This document shows positions 36,463-45,201 of a DNA stretch of 64,000 nt, piece after piece; the stretch's first letter is position 1; each line of letters starts with the position of its first letter. The position numbers were made by a program, and so were the translations under genes. The stretch lies in NCBI GenBank assembly GCA_938045805.1, contig CALIBL010000053.1:1-64000 (forward strand). Direction: 5' to 3'. The notes beneath the pieces are model-generated. The model made no database searches and was not told where the DNA came from. It worked only from the letters and a program-made list of their open reading frames with translations. Origin of the DNA: an uncultured Rubripirellula sp. GTDB taxonomy: Bacteria; Planctomycetota; Planctomycetia; Pirellulales; Pirellulaceae.

Positions 36463-37230
36463 TTAACCTTCCTGCTGCGTCGGGTATTCGCTCAGGCTGA
36501 CCTTTGCAAGCGAAGCGACCAAAAGAACAACAGTCATCGTTACCAACACGCTAAGGTGGACGATTGTTGGCTCGCTACCAAAGACTCGCTCCGCGGCGCT
36601 ACGCGCATTCTCCCAATCCATCCAATTGGAGAGCAATCCTCTAAGCCGATAATTGATCGTCAACTTATTGGCCACCGCTGGCACAAACGAAAGCCCATAC
36701 TCAACAGCACCGGTGTAGAACACCGCGGTAACAATTGTTCGTCGGTAGAAAAGTAGTCCAATCAATAGATACAAGGATGCGTGCGCTAACGCCGACAATC
36801 CGCTCAATACGCACATGACGAACCAAAGACGAAGACCACCCGCATCCCCCATCAACACAACACTCAACGTGGATGAAACAACCGTTGCGGAAAACGACCA
36901 GACTACGGCAGTGAGATACTTACCGAGAATCACTTCTCGCCTACCGCTGGGCCGCAAAGCTAAATAACTCCAGGTTTGCCCCTCGATCTCCGTACTGACC
37001 ACGGGTGTCGCCCATAGCAACAAACCGAGCAGACACACCACCTCAGGTACTAAAAAGTAAAGCATGATGCCCCATGCTTCCGCCGAGTTCTGTGGAACCT
37101 CGTTCAATCTCAGCGTGCCAACCAATGCCACAGGAAATAGTACGAGCAACAGCCAAATTCCAATGCGTCCCGCAGTCAGAGAGCGAGCCAGTTCAAATTT
37201 GACCACACTCAGGATGATTCGCAGCATCAT
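36463..37230 (-). CDS. ABC-2-type exporter permease
   Basis: A 255-aa membrane protein with six predicted helices and an ABC-2 permease organisation (EIEGQTWSYLALRPSGRREVILGKYL is the conserved cytoplasmic segment, in parts). Its ATG overlaps the stop of the ATPase gene by 4 bases, so the two form one transporter. It is the last of four consecutive ABC genes in the operon. The exported substrate is unknown. Confidence 0.83.
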   Translation of the reverse strand: MMLRIILSVVKFELARSLTAGRIGIWLLLVLFPVALVGTLRLNEVPQNSAEAWGIMLYFLVPEVVCLLGLLLWATPVVSTEIEGQTWSYLALRPSGRREVILGKYLTAVVWSFSATVVSSTLSVVLMGDAGGLRLWFVMCVLSGLSALAHASLYLLIGLLFYRRTIVTAVFYTGAVEYGLSFVPAVANKLTINYRLRGLLSNWMDWENARSAAERVFGSEPTIVHLSVLVTMTVVLLVASLAKVSLSEYPTQQEG

Positions 37231-38162
37231 GCTAAATCCCCCCGGTGGTACCGAAGAAGGGACTCAAAGATTGCGGACAGATTACTTTGCGACGCCTGTA
37301 ACTGCTCAATATGTAGCGAATACTTTTCAATCCAATGAGGCAGCATTTCGTAGAATGCAGACGGATCGCGTAGCGCTAGGCGAAGTCGCTTATCACGACC
37401 ATCTAATTGTACTGCTTCCACCCACGGTTGCTCTGCTAACACTGCTACAAGAGGTGCCAACCCGACCCCAACGACCGTCACCTCCTGTGGCGCCTCGGTC
37501 ACAAATTCCTCCAATTCATCGCTGGTTCCCGAAGCTAGCAGTCGCCCTCCGAAGATCAATAAAAACGATGATGTGATCGATTCAATCTCGTGTAACACAT
37601 GACTCGCAAACACCAAGCACTTTCCAGCATCAACCCAGTCGCTGAGCAGCTCACTCATCTGCTGTCTCCCGACAGGATCAAGTCCGTTATAGGGTTCATC
37701 AAGAATCACAAGATCGGGTCGATGTGCGATGGCTTGAGCAATCTTAGCCCGCTGCCGCATCCCCAATGAATACTCGCCCATCGGACGATCCATTCGGCTT
37801 TTCATCCCCACCGTATCGAGACTCTCCACAGCCAAATCTTCGCACTCAGTTGCGTCGAAACCATAGAGTGAAACCAGATAGGTTACCCACTGCCGGGCCG
37901 AAACATTCGGGTACAGCACATCGGTTGCGGGACACAATCCAATACGACGTAATAGTCGGCGATTCTTCCAGGGATCTTCCCCAAAGACTCTCACCTCCCC
38001 CAGGGTTGGTCGCAATTGGCCCGTGAGTAGATTGATCAGTGTCGTTTTCCCTGAACCATTTGGTCCAACGAGTCCATACGCACCCGACTCTAACTCAATC
38101 TTCAAGTCATTCACGCCAATGACGTCACCGTAAAGTTTCGTCACCTGATTCAATTCGATCAT
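37227..38162 (-). CDS. ABC-2-type exporter ATPase
   Basis: A 311-aa nucleotide-binding subunit. Walker A is GPNGSGKT (33-40), the signature is YSLGMRQRAKIAQAI, Walker B is LVILDEPYNGLDP, and the H-loop is in VFASHVLHEIE. A C-terminal extension of about 90 residues is typical of CcmA/NatA-type exporters. It starts three bases after the stop of the preceding permease and overlaps the following permease by four, showing tight cotranscription. Confidence 0.9.
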   Translation of the reverse strand: MIELNQVTKLYGDVIGVNDLKIELESGAYGLVGPNGSGKTTLINLLTGQLRPTLGEVRVFGEDPWKNRRLLRRIGLCPATDVLYPNVSARQWVTYLVSLYGFDATECEDLAVESLDTVGMKSRMDRPMGEYSLGMRQRAKIAQAIAHRPDLVILDEPYNGLDPVGRQQMSELLSDWVDAGKCLVFASHVLHEIESITSSFLLIFGGRLLASGTSDELEEFVTEAPQEVTVVGVGLAPLVAVLAEQPWVEAVQLDGRDKRLRLALRDPSAFYEMLPHWIEKYSLHIEQLQASQSNLSAIFESLLRYHRGDLA

Positions 38163-38165
38163 GGA

Positions 38166-39131
38166 TTAGATACTCAGCAAGGCGATAAGACGTCGACGGA
38201 TAAGAAAAATACCAAGGAAGGTAACGCCTGATAAAAGTATCAACGTAGGAAGAACACTCCCCGCGGTCGGATCAAGACCGAAGACCCAAGCCTCAACTTT
38301 TCCCAAAGCGTGATACGGAGAAAGAAGACGCCACCGATCGTAATCCACGTCGAACGATCCCCTACTGCCGCGCCGAAACTCCGTCCCCATGAAAGTTAAA
38401 ATTTGATAGGCAACAAAACCCAAGATCCAAGTTGCAAACCAAGAAAAAGATGCATACCGGCTTTCGCTGGTGTATGCCGAGTAGCACATCGCCAGAATGG
38501 TTGTGGGCACGAGTAGGACGATCGATGCCGCAGCGATGCGCACCGGTATGTCCCAAGTCTGATGGACCACAGAAAGATTCGGTGAAAGCATCACGCCGAT
38601 CAGGTAGAGAGTCAAAGCGGGTACGGTCACGATCATGGCAAGAAAAAACCAAACAACCATCGCCTTACCCATCATGTAATGAAGGGCGTGTAATGGTCTC
38701 GAAAAATAGAGCAAGTACGCTCGGCTCCGCAGGTCATAAGATATCAGCATCGGCGCGATCAAACCCACCAGAAGTACCATCGCACTAAGTTGTGGATACC
38801 TGAAAAACGCCATGATCAGTAGCGTCCACACCTCGTGCCTCGCTCCATCTCGATCCGTCATCAACTGGACGGCAAGATCCGGACGCTGAAGAGGTCCACC
38901 TACCAGGTTAATCACCACCTGAAGCATCTCCGGTTCAGTGGACGAATACTCGAAAGCGAAAATCCCAAGTGCCGGTACAAAAATTGGTAACCAAGCAAGC
39001 ATGAGCATGAGTCTCAGCCATCGTCGCCGCCAAACTAAGGCGACACCGCTACTTGCAATGTATAGCGGTCGAGTCCATCCCTTGGTCCGGACCCCGTCCC
39101 AAGTTCGATATCCCAAATCATGAATTGCCAT
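38166..39131 (-). CDS. ABC-2-type exporter permease (first pair)
   Basis: A 321-aa membrane protein with about six helices. DLRSRAYLLYFSRPLHALHYMMGK (in parts) is the conserved ABC-2 cytoplasmic segment. The start is four bases after the ATPase stop at 39136. It is longer than the second permease and not closely similar to it, so the two pairs are probably distinct transporters or halves of one heteromeric exporter. Confidence 0.83.
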   Translation of the reverse strand: MAIHDLGYRTWDGVRTKGWTRPLYIASSGVALVWRRRWLRLMLMLAWLPIFVPALGIFAFEYSSTEPEMLQVVINLVGGPLQRPDLAVQLMTDRDGARHEVWTLLIMAFFRYPQLSAMVLLVGLIAPMLISYDLRSRAYLLYFSRPLHALHYMMGKAMVVWFFLAMIVTVPALTLYLIGVMLSPNLSVVHQTWDIPVRIAAASIVLLVPTTILAMCYSAYTSESRYASFSWFATWILGFVAYQILTFMGTEFRRGSRGSFDVDYDRWRLLSPYHALGKVEAWVFGLDPTAGSVLPTLILLSGVTFLGIFLIRRRLIALLSI

Positions 39132-39135
39132 CGCG

Positions 39136-40053
39136 CTAGATCGCCTCCGCCGCTGATGCGGTTTCGATGAAAATCTTGTCCAGCGAGTTCATTGCGGGAA
39201 CCAATCGCCTAATCTTTGTCTCGGATGCTACCGCAAGCTTCCAAATCACATCGACCCTATCCTCTGCCACCGGTGAGATTCGTAAAGATCCGTCCGCGTC
39301 GGTCACCACGTTGAACCCAGACTCCTGTAGTCGAGAGACCAATTCCGTGGCATCACCAACGACACTCACATGCACGGTCGGATGAGCTGGGCGACTTAGA
39401 CGCTCAAGGGTGTCAGTTACCTTCACCTCTCCGTCAACCATGATGACCACCGAATCGCAGATCGTCTTCACGTCGGGGAGAATATGGGTGGAGAGCAAGA
39501 TTGATTTGCCGTACCGAACATTGAGGGTCTTGATGCGTCTCAGCATCGATTCTCGCTGTCCAGGATCCAAGCCCGTGGTTGGTTCATCTAGAATTAATAG
39601 CGGTGGATCATGGACGAGAGCCTGCGCGAACTTTAGTTTCTGCCGCATCCCCGTGGAATAACCTTCGACACCTCGATAACGCTCCTCGCCGAACTCGCAA
39701 AAATCACAAATTTCATGCGCTCGCCGCAGACCCTCAACTTTTGGCAATCCCGCTAAGTTCGCCATCAATGCAACTGACTCAATACCACTCAGCCCAGCGA
39801 TGTAGCAATCATCCTCCGGTAGATACCCGATCGACTCTCGAATCGACCGAACTTCATTGGGCCACCTTCTACAAAGAATCGACCCGTGCCCCGAGCCCGC
39901 CTGCACCAACCCCAACAATGCCTTGATCAGCGTACTCTTTCCCGAGCCATTGGGGCCGAGTAGTCCAGTAATCCCACTTGGAATGGAAAGCGATATTCCT
40001 TTCAGAACTTGGACCGCACCATAGCTTTTGGCCAAATCTGCTATTTCGATCAC
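39136..40053 (-). CDS. ABC-2-type exporter ATPase (first pair)
   Basis: A 305-aa ATPase heading the operon, starting at a GTG. Walker A is GPNGSGKST (33-41), the signature YSTGMRQKLKFAQAL, Walker B LLILDEPTTGLDP and H-loop LLSTHILPDVK. A C-terminal accessory region follows (STVHVSVVGDATELV-like, about 210-305). A 10-bp palindrome, GGAGATCTCC, lies just upstream and overlaps the expected ribosome-binding region. Confidence 0.9.
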   Translation of the reverse strand: MIEIADLAKSYGAVQVLKGISLSIPSGITGLLGPNGSGKSTLIKALLGLVQAGSGHGSILCRRWPNEVRSIRESIGYLPEDDCYIAGLSGIESVALMANLAGLPKVEGLRRAHEICDFCEFGEERYRGVEGYSTGMRQKLKFAQALVHDPPLLILDEPTTGLDPGQRESMLRRIKTLNVRYGKSILLSTHILPDVKTICDSVVIMVDGEVKVTDTLERLSRPAHPTVHVSVVGDATELVSRLQESGFNVVTDADGSLRISPVAEDRVDVIWKLAVASETKIRRLVPAMNSLDKIFIETASAAEAI

Positions 40054-40058
40054 GTTTG

Positions 40059-40190
40059 TCAGGGGAGATCTCCGTTTGATGAAGCTTGGTCGGCGCGTTG
40101 ACTGTATTGTCTAATCTTTTCATCTCCCTTTGCAACCGCACCAGAATTTTCTTTGCAGCATCCTACTCGCAAAATTTGATCTCCCCCTGA
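40059..40190 (-). promoter_or_regulatory. Pair of inverted repeats upstream of the ABC operon
   Basis: TCAGGGGAGATC (40059-40070) is matched in inverted orientation by GATCTCCCCCTGA (40178-40190), with one extra C. The proximal copy is part of the palindrome GGAGATCTCC (40064-40073), 10 bases before the GTG start of the first ATPase. Such paired sites suggest an operator with looping, or pairing in a leader RNA; both are inference. Confidence 0.4.
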
Positions 40191-40227
40191 ACCGAAGAGA
40201 AAACGGTCTCAAGTGGGGTGGCACCAG

Positions 40228-40249
40228 AAAAGCATGTGCGTCTGCACAT
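40228..40249 (-). terminator. Intrinsic terminator of the M61-UbiA-methyltransferase operon
   Basis: On the reverse strand ATGTGC and GCACAT (40234-40249) form a six-bp stem with a four-base loop, followed after GC by TTTT (40228-40231). It lies 24 bases past the stop of the methyltransferase gene. The stem is short, but the position and T-tract fit a terminator. Confidence 0.5.
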
Positions 40250-40272
40250 CCCTAGAACAAACCGTGCAATGA

Positions 40273-40941
40273 TTACTTTAGACGATACAAACTCGACCGA
40301 ATCAGACCGTAATTTGAAGAACGATCAGCGATCAATGTGACTGGCAGCCCTCGAAAAACTTCATCAAAATTCTGGACCTGACGATTTTGCAGACCGGTCT
40401 GCCACCGAAAGAAAAGATGCATCAAACCGAGATAGAATACTCCCCGAAAACGTCTCCAACCCTTAGCCGGCAATTGAAACTCAACAAAGTGGATCACACC
40501 GCCCGGTCTTATCCATCGCATAATCTGCGGTAACAACACGCTGATCTCATCTGGCGTAAAACAGTCGAGGAAGAAAACCGTGCTGACTCCATCGAAACAC
40601 GCTTCGGGAAAATCTAATTCACGGACGTCACGGCAAACCCAATCAACGCAAAACTGATCGCCGACCTTTCTAACTTCGTTCGCTTGAAGCTTTAACATCT
40701 CAACGCTTAGGTCAACGCTCACCACCGAACAACGGGGTTGGGCAATGACAAATTGCTTCAGAAATCTTCCATCTCCATCGCCAAGCAACAGCATTTTCCT
40801 GCAGTTGGGAACCTCAGATAACAAGCTAACGCGTGCTCTCTGCAAGGCACCTCTGAACAGTGTCCACTCTAGAAACCGATAGACCTTAGCTATCCGATCG
40901 TACCCCCGAACCGTCGGCAATTCTTTCTCACGCTCCATCAT
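40273..40941 (-). CDS. Class I SAM-dependent methyltransferase
   Basis: A 222-aa cytoplasmic methyltransferase. Motif I reads LLLGDGDGRFL, the acidic end of strand 2 is VVSVDLSVEML, and motif II/III follow as GVSTVFFLDCF and IRPGGVIHFVEF. The start at 40941 overlaps the stop of the UbiA-like gene in an ATGA junction; the longer frame would overlap by 61 bases. VRGYDRIAKVYRFLEW at the N-terminus is seen in methyltransferases acting on quinones or lipids. Coupled to a UbiA-like gene, a lipid or prenylated aromatic substrate is a reasonable guess. Confidence 0.82.
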   Translation of the reverse strand: MMEREKELPTVRGYDRIAKVYRFLEWTLFRGALQRARVSLLSEVPNCRKMLLLGDGDGRFLKQFVIAQPRCSVVSVDLSVEMLKLQANEVRKVGDQFCVDWVCRDVRELDFPEACFDGVSTVFFLDCFTPDEISVLLPQIMRWIRPGGVIHFVEFQLPAKGWRRFRGVFYLGLMHLFFRWQTGLQNRQVQNFDEVFRGLPVTLIADRSSNYGLIRSSLYRLK

Positions 40942-41930
40942 GAACACCAAAACAAAGCGACGACAGGCGGAAACCATAACGCTGCTTCCGCTAGGCAACT
41001 CCCGATGTGCTCAGAGCGGATAAGGACAGGCACGGCAACCGGCTCGCGAGCCGAACCAAGCAGCCAATGATTTGCTCGGCAGAAAGTGTCATCACCACCC
41101 ACAAGGTACGTGTTAATCAACAATAGGACGCTGGAGGAGAAGAATGCGATGCGGAATGAATCTGGTATATCGAGGTAACTGATCAGCAATACCGCGAAAC
41201 CAAAATGGAGCACCATGACGATCGTTAGGACACTGAACACGCTCAACCGTTGATCGCGTCGTTGTTGGAGAACTTGGAACTGGTCAAATTGACTCTCAAA
41301 CCAAGCGACCGAAACACTGTTCAACGAAAAAAGGGTCCCAAGACAAACCAGAATCCAATACATTCTTGAGCTCACTGAGGGACCGGTTAGTTCCGTTAGG
41401 CACACACCCAAAGAAAAAAGGCATCCAACTGCTATGCCCTTCCATTGGTTCGTTGATTTGCGCCCTTCCCCACCAAACACCCAGCAATAGACGATAACCA
41501 GTGCTAATAGACAGATCCCCATTGCTACCTGCGACCTATCAAAACGAAGCGGGACAATGACGGTAAGCGATCCAATCACCATCACCAAGAACGCCAACAG
41601 AGCTTTACGGTTGCGGTAGTGAAAATGGTGCCGAGACCAGTGTGGACGTGCAAGATCAATCGCCTCTCCGTCCCTTAGCCTATCAATTGTGTATGTCGCC
41701 CACACTGAAAGGCTGATTGTCAATGGTGCCCATAGACTAAATCCCGCCGAACCAATATCCCTATGCACCAAACAGGACCATGCCAACGCAATAAAAAACA
41801 CATCCAATGAACAAAGATGCGCCGTCTGCAAGGCCCTCAACGCGACGCTCATCAGATGTCCACTCGCTCGCAAACCCACCCTAAACCCCGACAATCCCAC
41901 TGGAAGCGACAGTAACTCGTTCGCGTTCAC
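40938..41930 (-). CDS. UbiA-like integral membrane protein (divergent prenyltransferase)
   Basis: A 330-aa protein with about nine membrane helices. TYTIDRLRDG followed by a His-rich stretch (RPHWSRHHFHYRNR) sits where UbiA prenyltransferases carry their first Asp-rich Mg-prenyl-diphosphate motif, and similar planctomycete proteins share this pattern. The second Asp-rich motif is not clear, so activity is uncertain. It begins with a GTG three bases after the M61 stop and ends in a 4-base overlap with the methyltransferase, so all three genes form one operon. Confidence 0.6.
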   Translation of the reverse strand: MNANELLSLPVGLSGFRVGLRASGHLMSVALRALQTAHLCSLDVFFIALAWSCLVHRDIGSAGFSLWAPLTISLSVWATYTIDRLRDGEAIDLARPHWSRHHFHYRNRKALLAFLVMVIGSLTVIVPLRFDRSQVAMGICLLALVIVYCWVFGGEGRKSTNQWKGIAVGCLFSLGVCLTELTGPSVSSRMYWILVCLGTLFSLNSVSVAWFESQFDQFQVLQQRRDQRLSVFSVLTIVMVLHFGFAVLLISYLDIPDSFRIAFFSSSVLLLINTYLVGGDDTFCRANHWLLGSAREPVAVPVLIRSEHIGSCLAEAALWFPPVVALFWCS

Positions 41931-41933
41931 GCA

Positions 41934-43868
41934 TCAATTCGAAACGACAAGTGGAGTAAGAATCTGATCCAGAAGGTTTTTTTTATTGGCTCGGCTCAGA
42001 GCGTAGAGTCGCGTCCCACCGGTATACGATAGGGCGACTTCGTTAACGCGTATCCCATCGCTGACCGAGAGCCGTAGCTCTTGACCATCTTCGGTGCGTG
42101 AGATGGCCTCCTCCATTACCTCAACACTCCAAACCCGATCACCCACACTTAGAATTTTGTCACCCAAAATAAGTCCACAGCGATCCGCCTCGCCACCAAG
42201 ACGAACACGCGTGATGGTCCCGTCACTCGACGTAATCAATCCGATGGAATCAAGAAAATCGGCGCCGCCGCGAAAGCGGAAGGTGCCGGACGGTATCCGA
42301 CTAGGCTCATTTGAAACCTCAAAACGATAGCCAAGACGAGACGCCATCTCGTAATCGAATTCCTCTTGAAGCGATTCGATTCGTCGCCGGATCAGCCCAT
42401 TCCAGTCGTACTTAGCTAGGCTTTCGAGCAACGCCACAATCTCTTCACGCTGATATCCCTTAGGAGAAATCAAGGTTTCGTCGGCTTTAAAGAAGATGCG
42501 GCAAAAATCATCAAGCGACTTATTGTCTCCGCTCCGCTGCCGAATCAATGCATCCACTTCAAGCCAGAACAGCATTCCCTCCATGTAGTAATCCTGACTC
42601 CGACGAAGTTCACCCCAACGGTCGCTACCCTGTCTTAGGATATGCGATGCTGCTCCAGTATCCGCGAGCGTTCGCCATCGACGCCCATCCTGATGCACCG
42701 CGTTCCTCAGCTCAACGGATAATCTCGCCTCAAACTCCTCAACGTTCATCAACCCGCACCGAGCCTCGATCAATTCTCCGAGGTACTGCGTCAAACCCTC
42801 GTAGACCCACAACAACTCAGTATCCTTTGGCGAATGAAAATCGGCCCTCACCATACCTTGCGGACGTCGATACTTTCCGCACCACGCGTGCAGGTATTCA
42901 TGCGGGACCAACAATCGATCCCACCCTTTCAACGAATTGAGATTCCCGAGCGAACGACTCGATAAGACGTTGAAAGTTGACCGACTGTGTTCGAGACCAT
43001 TCTTCGGAAGTTCGTCACTCACGCCCAGTAGGATGTCAAATCGATCAAACGGATGGCTACCCATCAGGAGACTGGTTTGATGTACCATCTCCCGATACTT
43101 TTCAATGATCGACCGATCGACCGACCCGGAATCGGCGTCATCAGTAAAGATGTGCAACGAATGCGGTGGAGTAAGATCAGACCCGTCCGCGAGAGTCACT
43201 TCTTCATAGTAGGCACCAATCATGATGGGACTGTCGAAAAGCGTCCGCAGCGATGCCTTCTGACTTGTGACCGTTGAAGCAGATTGCTCGGACACATCAA
43301 ATCTTAGCGCGGATGCTGCCTGCCAACCCGATGGCAACTTCAGTGAGGTAGCAACCACTGGCTGATCAATATCACACCCTTCGGGATACAACATTAGACA
43401 GCTTGGGCTTAGCACGCCGATCGCTCGCGCAAAGAAACAATCATGACCAAAAGACGTCGTGGTTGGCTGATTCACAATGTATCTCAACTGCACCCTGAGA
43501 TGCTGCACCCCCGCCGGTACCTCAACTTCGATACGATACACCTCGCCAGCGGTGCGTTTCCATTCAAGTGGATTCCCTTCTTGATCCTGCACCGACAAAC
43601 CGGCAACATTCGCAATCGGGCCGCCTGGACCATGCGATCCGGGAACCCATTTGGGATACCACATCGGGATCATCTGCCTCTCCGACGACAGCCCGATTTG
43701 GATCACACTTGTCGCATCAATAAAACCACGCTGTGGCCTTTGGCAGTCAATCTCCAAACTCCACGCAGCTTCCTCGGCCGCTCTAACCAGCCCCACCGAT
43801 GGGGACAAGCAGTAAACGACCATAGAAACTGCAAAAAGTCGAATCGAAAATTTGCTGCGCGCGTCCAT
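41934..43868 (-). CDS. M61-family (glycyl aminopeptidase-like) metallopeptidase with PDZ domain
   Basis: A 644-aa exported peptidase. The zinc site is HEYLH (His323, Glu324, His327) with the third ligand Glu357 in WVYEGLTQY. GLEHSRST upstream is the typical M61 substrate-groove motif. The N-terminal beta domain includes PMWYPKWVPGSHGPGG, and a PDZ domain lies near residues 555-625 (RLGGEADRCGLILGDKILSVG, in parts). AAGGA six bases before the ATG at 43868 confirms the start, and a signal peptide follows. Family members act as aminopeptidases on Gly/Ala N-termini. First gene of the operon. Confidence 0.9.
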   Translation of the reverse strand: MDARSKFSIRLFAVSMVVYCLSPSVGLVRAAEEAAWSLEIDCQRPQRGFIDATSVIQIGLSSERQMIPMWYPKWVPGSHGPGGPIANVAGLSVQDQEGNPLEWKRTAGEVYRIEVEVPAGVQHLRVQLRYIVNQPTTTSFGHDCFFARAIGVLSPSCLMLYPEGCDIDQPVVATSLKLPSGWQAASALRFDVSEQSASTVTSQKASLRTLFDSPIMIGAYYEEVTLADGSDLTPPHSLHIFTDDADSGSVDRSIIEKYREMVHQTSLLMGSHPFDRFDILLGVSDELPKNGLEHSRSTFNVLSSRSLGNLNSLKGWDRLLVPHEYLHAWCGKYRRPQGMVRADFHSPKDTELLWVYEGLTQYLGELIEARCGLMNVEEFEARLSVELRNAVHQDGRRWRTLADTGAASHILRQGSDRWGELRRSQDYYMEGMLFWLEVDALIRQRSGDNKSLDDFCRIFFKADETLISPKGYQREEIVALLESLAKYDWNGLIRRRIESLQEEFDYEMASRLGYRFEVSNEPSRIPSGTFRFRGGADFLDSIGLITSSDGTITRVRLGGEADRCGLILGDKILSVGDRVWSVEVMEEAISRTEDGQELRLSVSDGIRVNEVALSYTGGTRLYALSRANKKNLLDQILTPLVVSN

Positions 43869-43957
43869 GAAGTTCCTTCATTAAGGTGATGGTTTCTAAA
43901 CCATAACGGCTGGTGTGATTCTCAATGGCTCATGCCAGTATCTATAAGCCATTCTTT

Positions 43958-45001
43958 TTACGAAGATGTGATTCGATCCGCCAGCGCGATGATGTCACTT
44001 TCGTTGTCGAGCACACCTGGGTTTCTTATTTCCATCCGATGAAGATGTGTTGGTCCACGTTTTTCCAGCGCCCTAAAATAATACTTATCGTAGTACCCAA
44101 GCATCACTCGGCAAAAGTTCGTCCAATCGCCTTTTTCTGCACTATCAATCGCTTCTCGATAGCGTAGCCCACCCAAGCGTTTCTTAATACGTGAGGCGGC
44201 GTCGATCATCGCTCCAACATCCCGAGAACCGTAATCTTGTAGTAAGAACTCGATTCGCCTCTGGACCTCCACGTCAATGAAAATCATCGGAGCAAGGGTT
44301 AGCTGCTGCCAAAGTTCCTCTGGGATAACGACTCGACCGATCACCTGACTCTCCCCCTCAAACCAAATGACCTGGTCCCTATTCATCCCGTGCCACTTCA
44401 AGATCAGTTCATTCTGAAATTGCTCCGTGGTAGGCTGCGTCCGATCTGCATAACCGCCAAAAACGCTCCCGCGGTGATGCGCTAATCCCTCCAGATCGAT
44501 CACTTGCTGACCGGACCGGGCCAGATCGCTTAAGATCCTTGTCTTGCCGGCACCAGTGGGTCCTGCCAGCACGACCAAACGTGCCGAGCAGGAGAGATAG
44601 TTTAAGCCCACGCGACGAAAAGCCTTATAACCACCTTCGAGCAGATCAAAGTCGACTCCCAACTGCCCGCCAAGCCATTTCATTGCGCGGCTACGCATCC
44701 CACCACGCCAGCAATGAATGATCGCTCCACTGGGAGAGCCCCCATTTTTCCTGACTTGGCCAACGGCTCGCTCCAAATCACCCGCTAACGACTCTAACTT
44801 CGCCTTTGCAATTTCCAACCCTAAAGAGATCGCCTGCTCCTGACCACACTGCTTGTACGTCGTACCAACAAGAGATCGCTCGTGATCAGTAAACAACGGA
44901 ACGTTAATCGCCCCTGGAATATGACCCTGAGCGAACTCACTTGGTGAACGAACATCAATGACGATGCGATTAGGCTCCCTAAGACAGTCTTCGACACTCA
45001 T
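43958..45001 (-). CDS. mnmH: tRNA 2-selenouridine synthase (SelU/MnmH)
   Basis: A 347-aa enzyme (391 aa if the GTG at 45136 is used) that converts 2-thiouridine at the tRNA wobble position to 2-selenouridine via a geranylated intermediate. The rhodanese domain opens with VIDVRSPSEFAQGHIPGA and holds the catalytic Cys97 in HCWRGGMRSR. The P-loop domain has GPTGAGKT (147-154), DLEGLAHHRGSVFGG and WFEGESQVIG. I prefer the ATG at 45001 because the rhodanese fold begins directly there, as in E. coli YbbB (364 aa). No selD is in this window, so the selenium donor must be encoded elsewhere. Confidence 0.92.
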   Translation of the reverse strand: MSVEDCLREPNRIVIDVRSPSEFAQGHIPGAINVPLFTDHERSLVGTTYKQCGQEQAISLGLEIAKAKLESLAGDLERAVGQVRKNGGSPSGAIIHCWRGGMRSRAMKWLGGQLGVDFDLLEGGYKAFRRVGLNYLSCSARLVVLAGPTGAGKTRILSDLARSGQQVIDLEGLAHHRGSVFGGYADRTQPTTEQFQNELILKWHGMNRDQVIWFEGESQVIGRVVIPEELWQQLTLAPMIFIDVEVQRRIEFLLQDYGSRDVGAMIDAASRIKKRLGGLRYREAIDSAEKGDWTNFCRVMLGYYDKYYFRALEKRGPTHLHRMEIRNPGVLDNESDIIALADRITSS

Positions 45002-45201
45002 AACGTCGCTTGGACCTGTCCGAAGAAATCGATAAACGGACGCTAGGTCGACATTAGTGAGGCGCGAAGCTGCCAACGAATAACCTTTGGAACACAGAAA
45101 GTAAAGTACGCCGCGAACCAAACTGGTTAGCGACACGCAAATACAGCGGTCTCACTACGAGAGCGATTATTAGCAATTACAGTTTTCAGTTTTAAAGTGA
45201 G

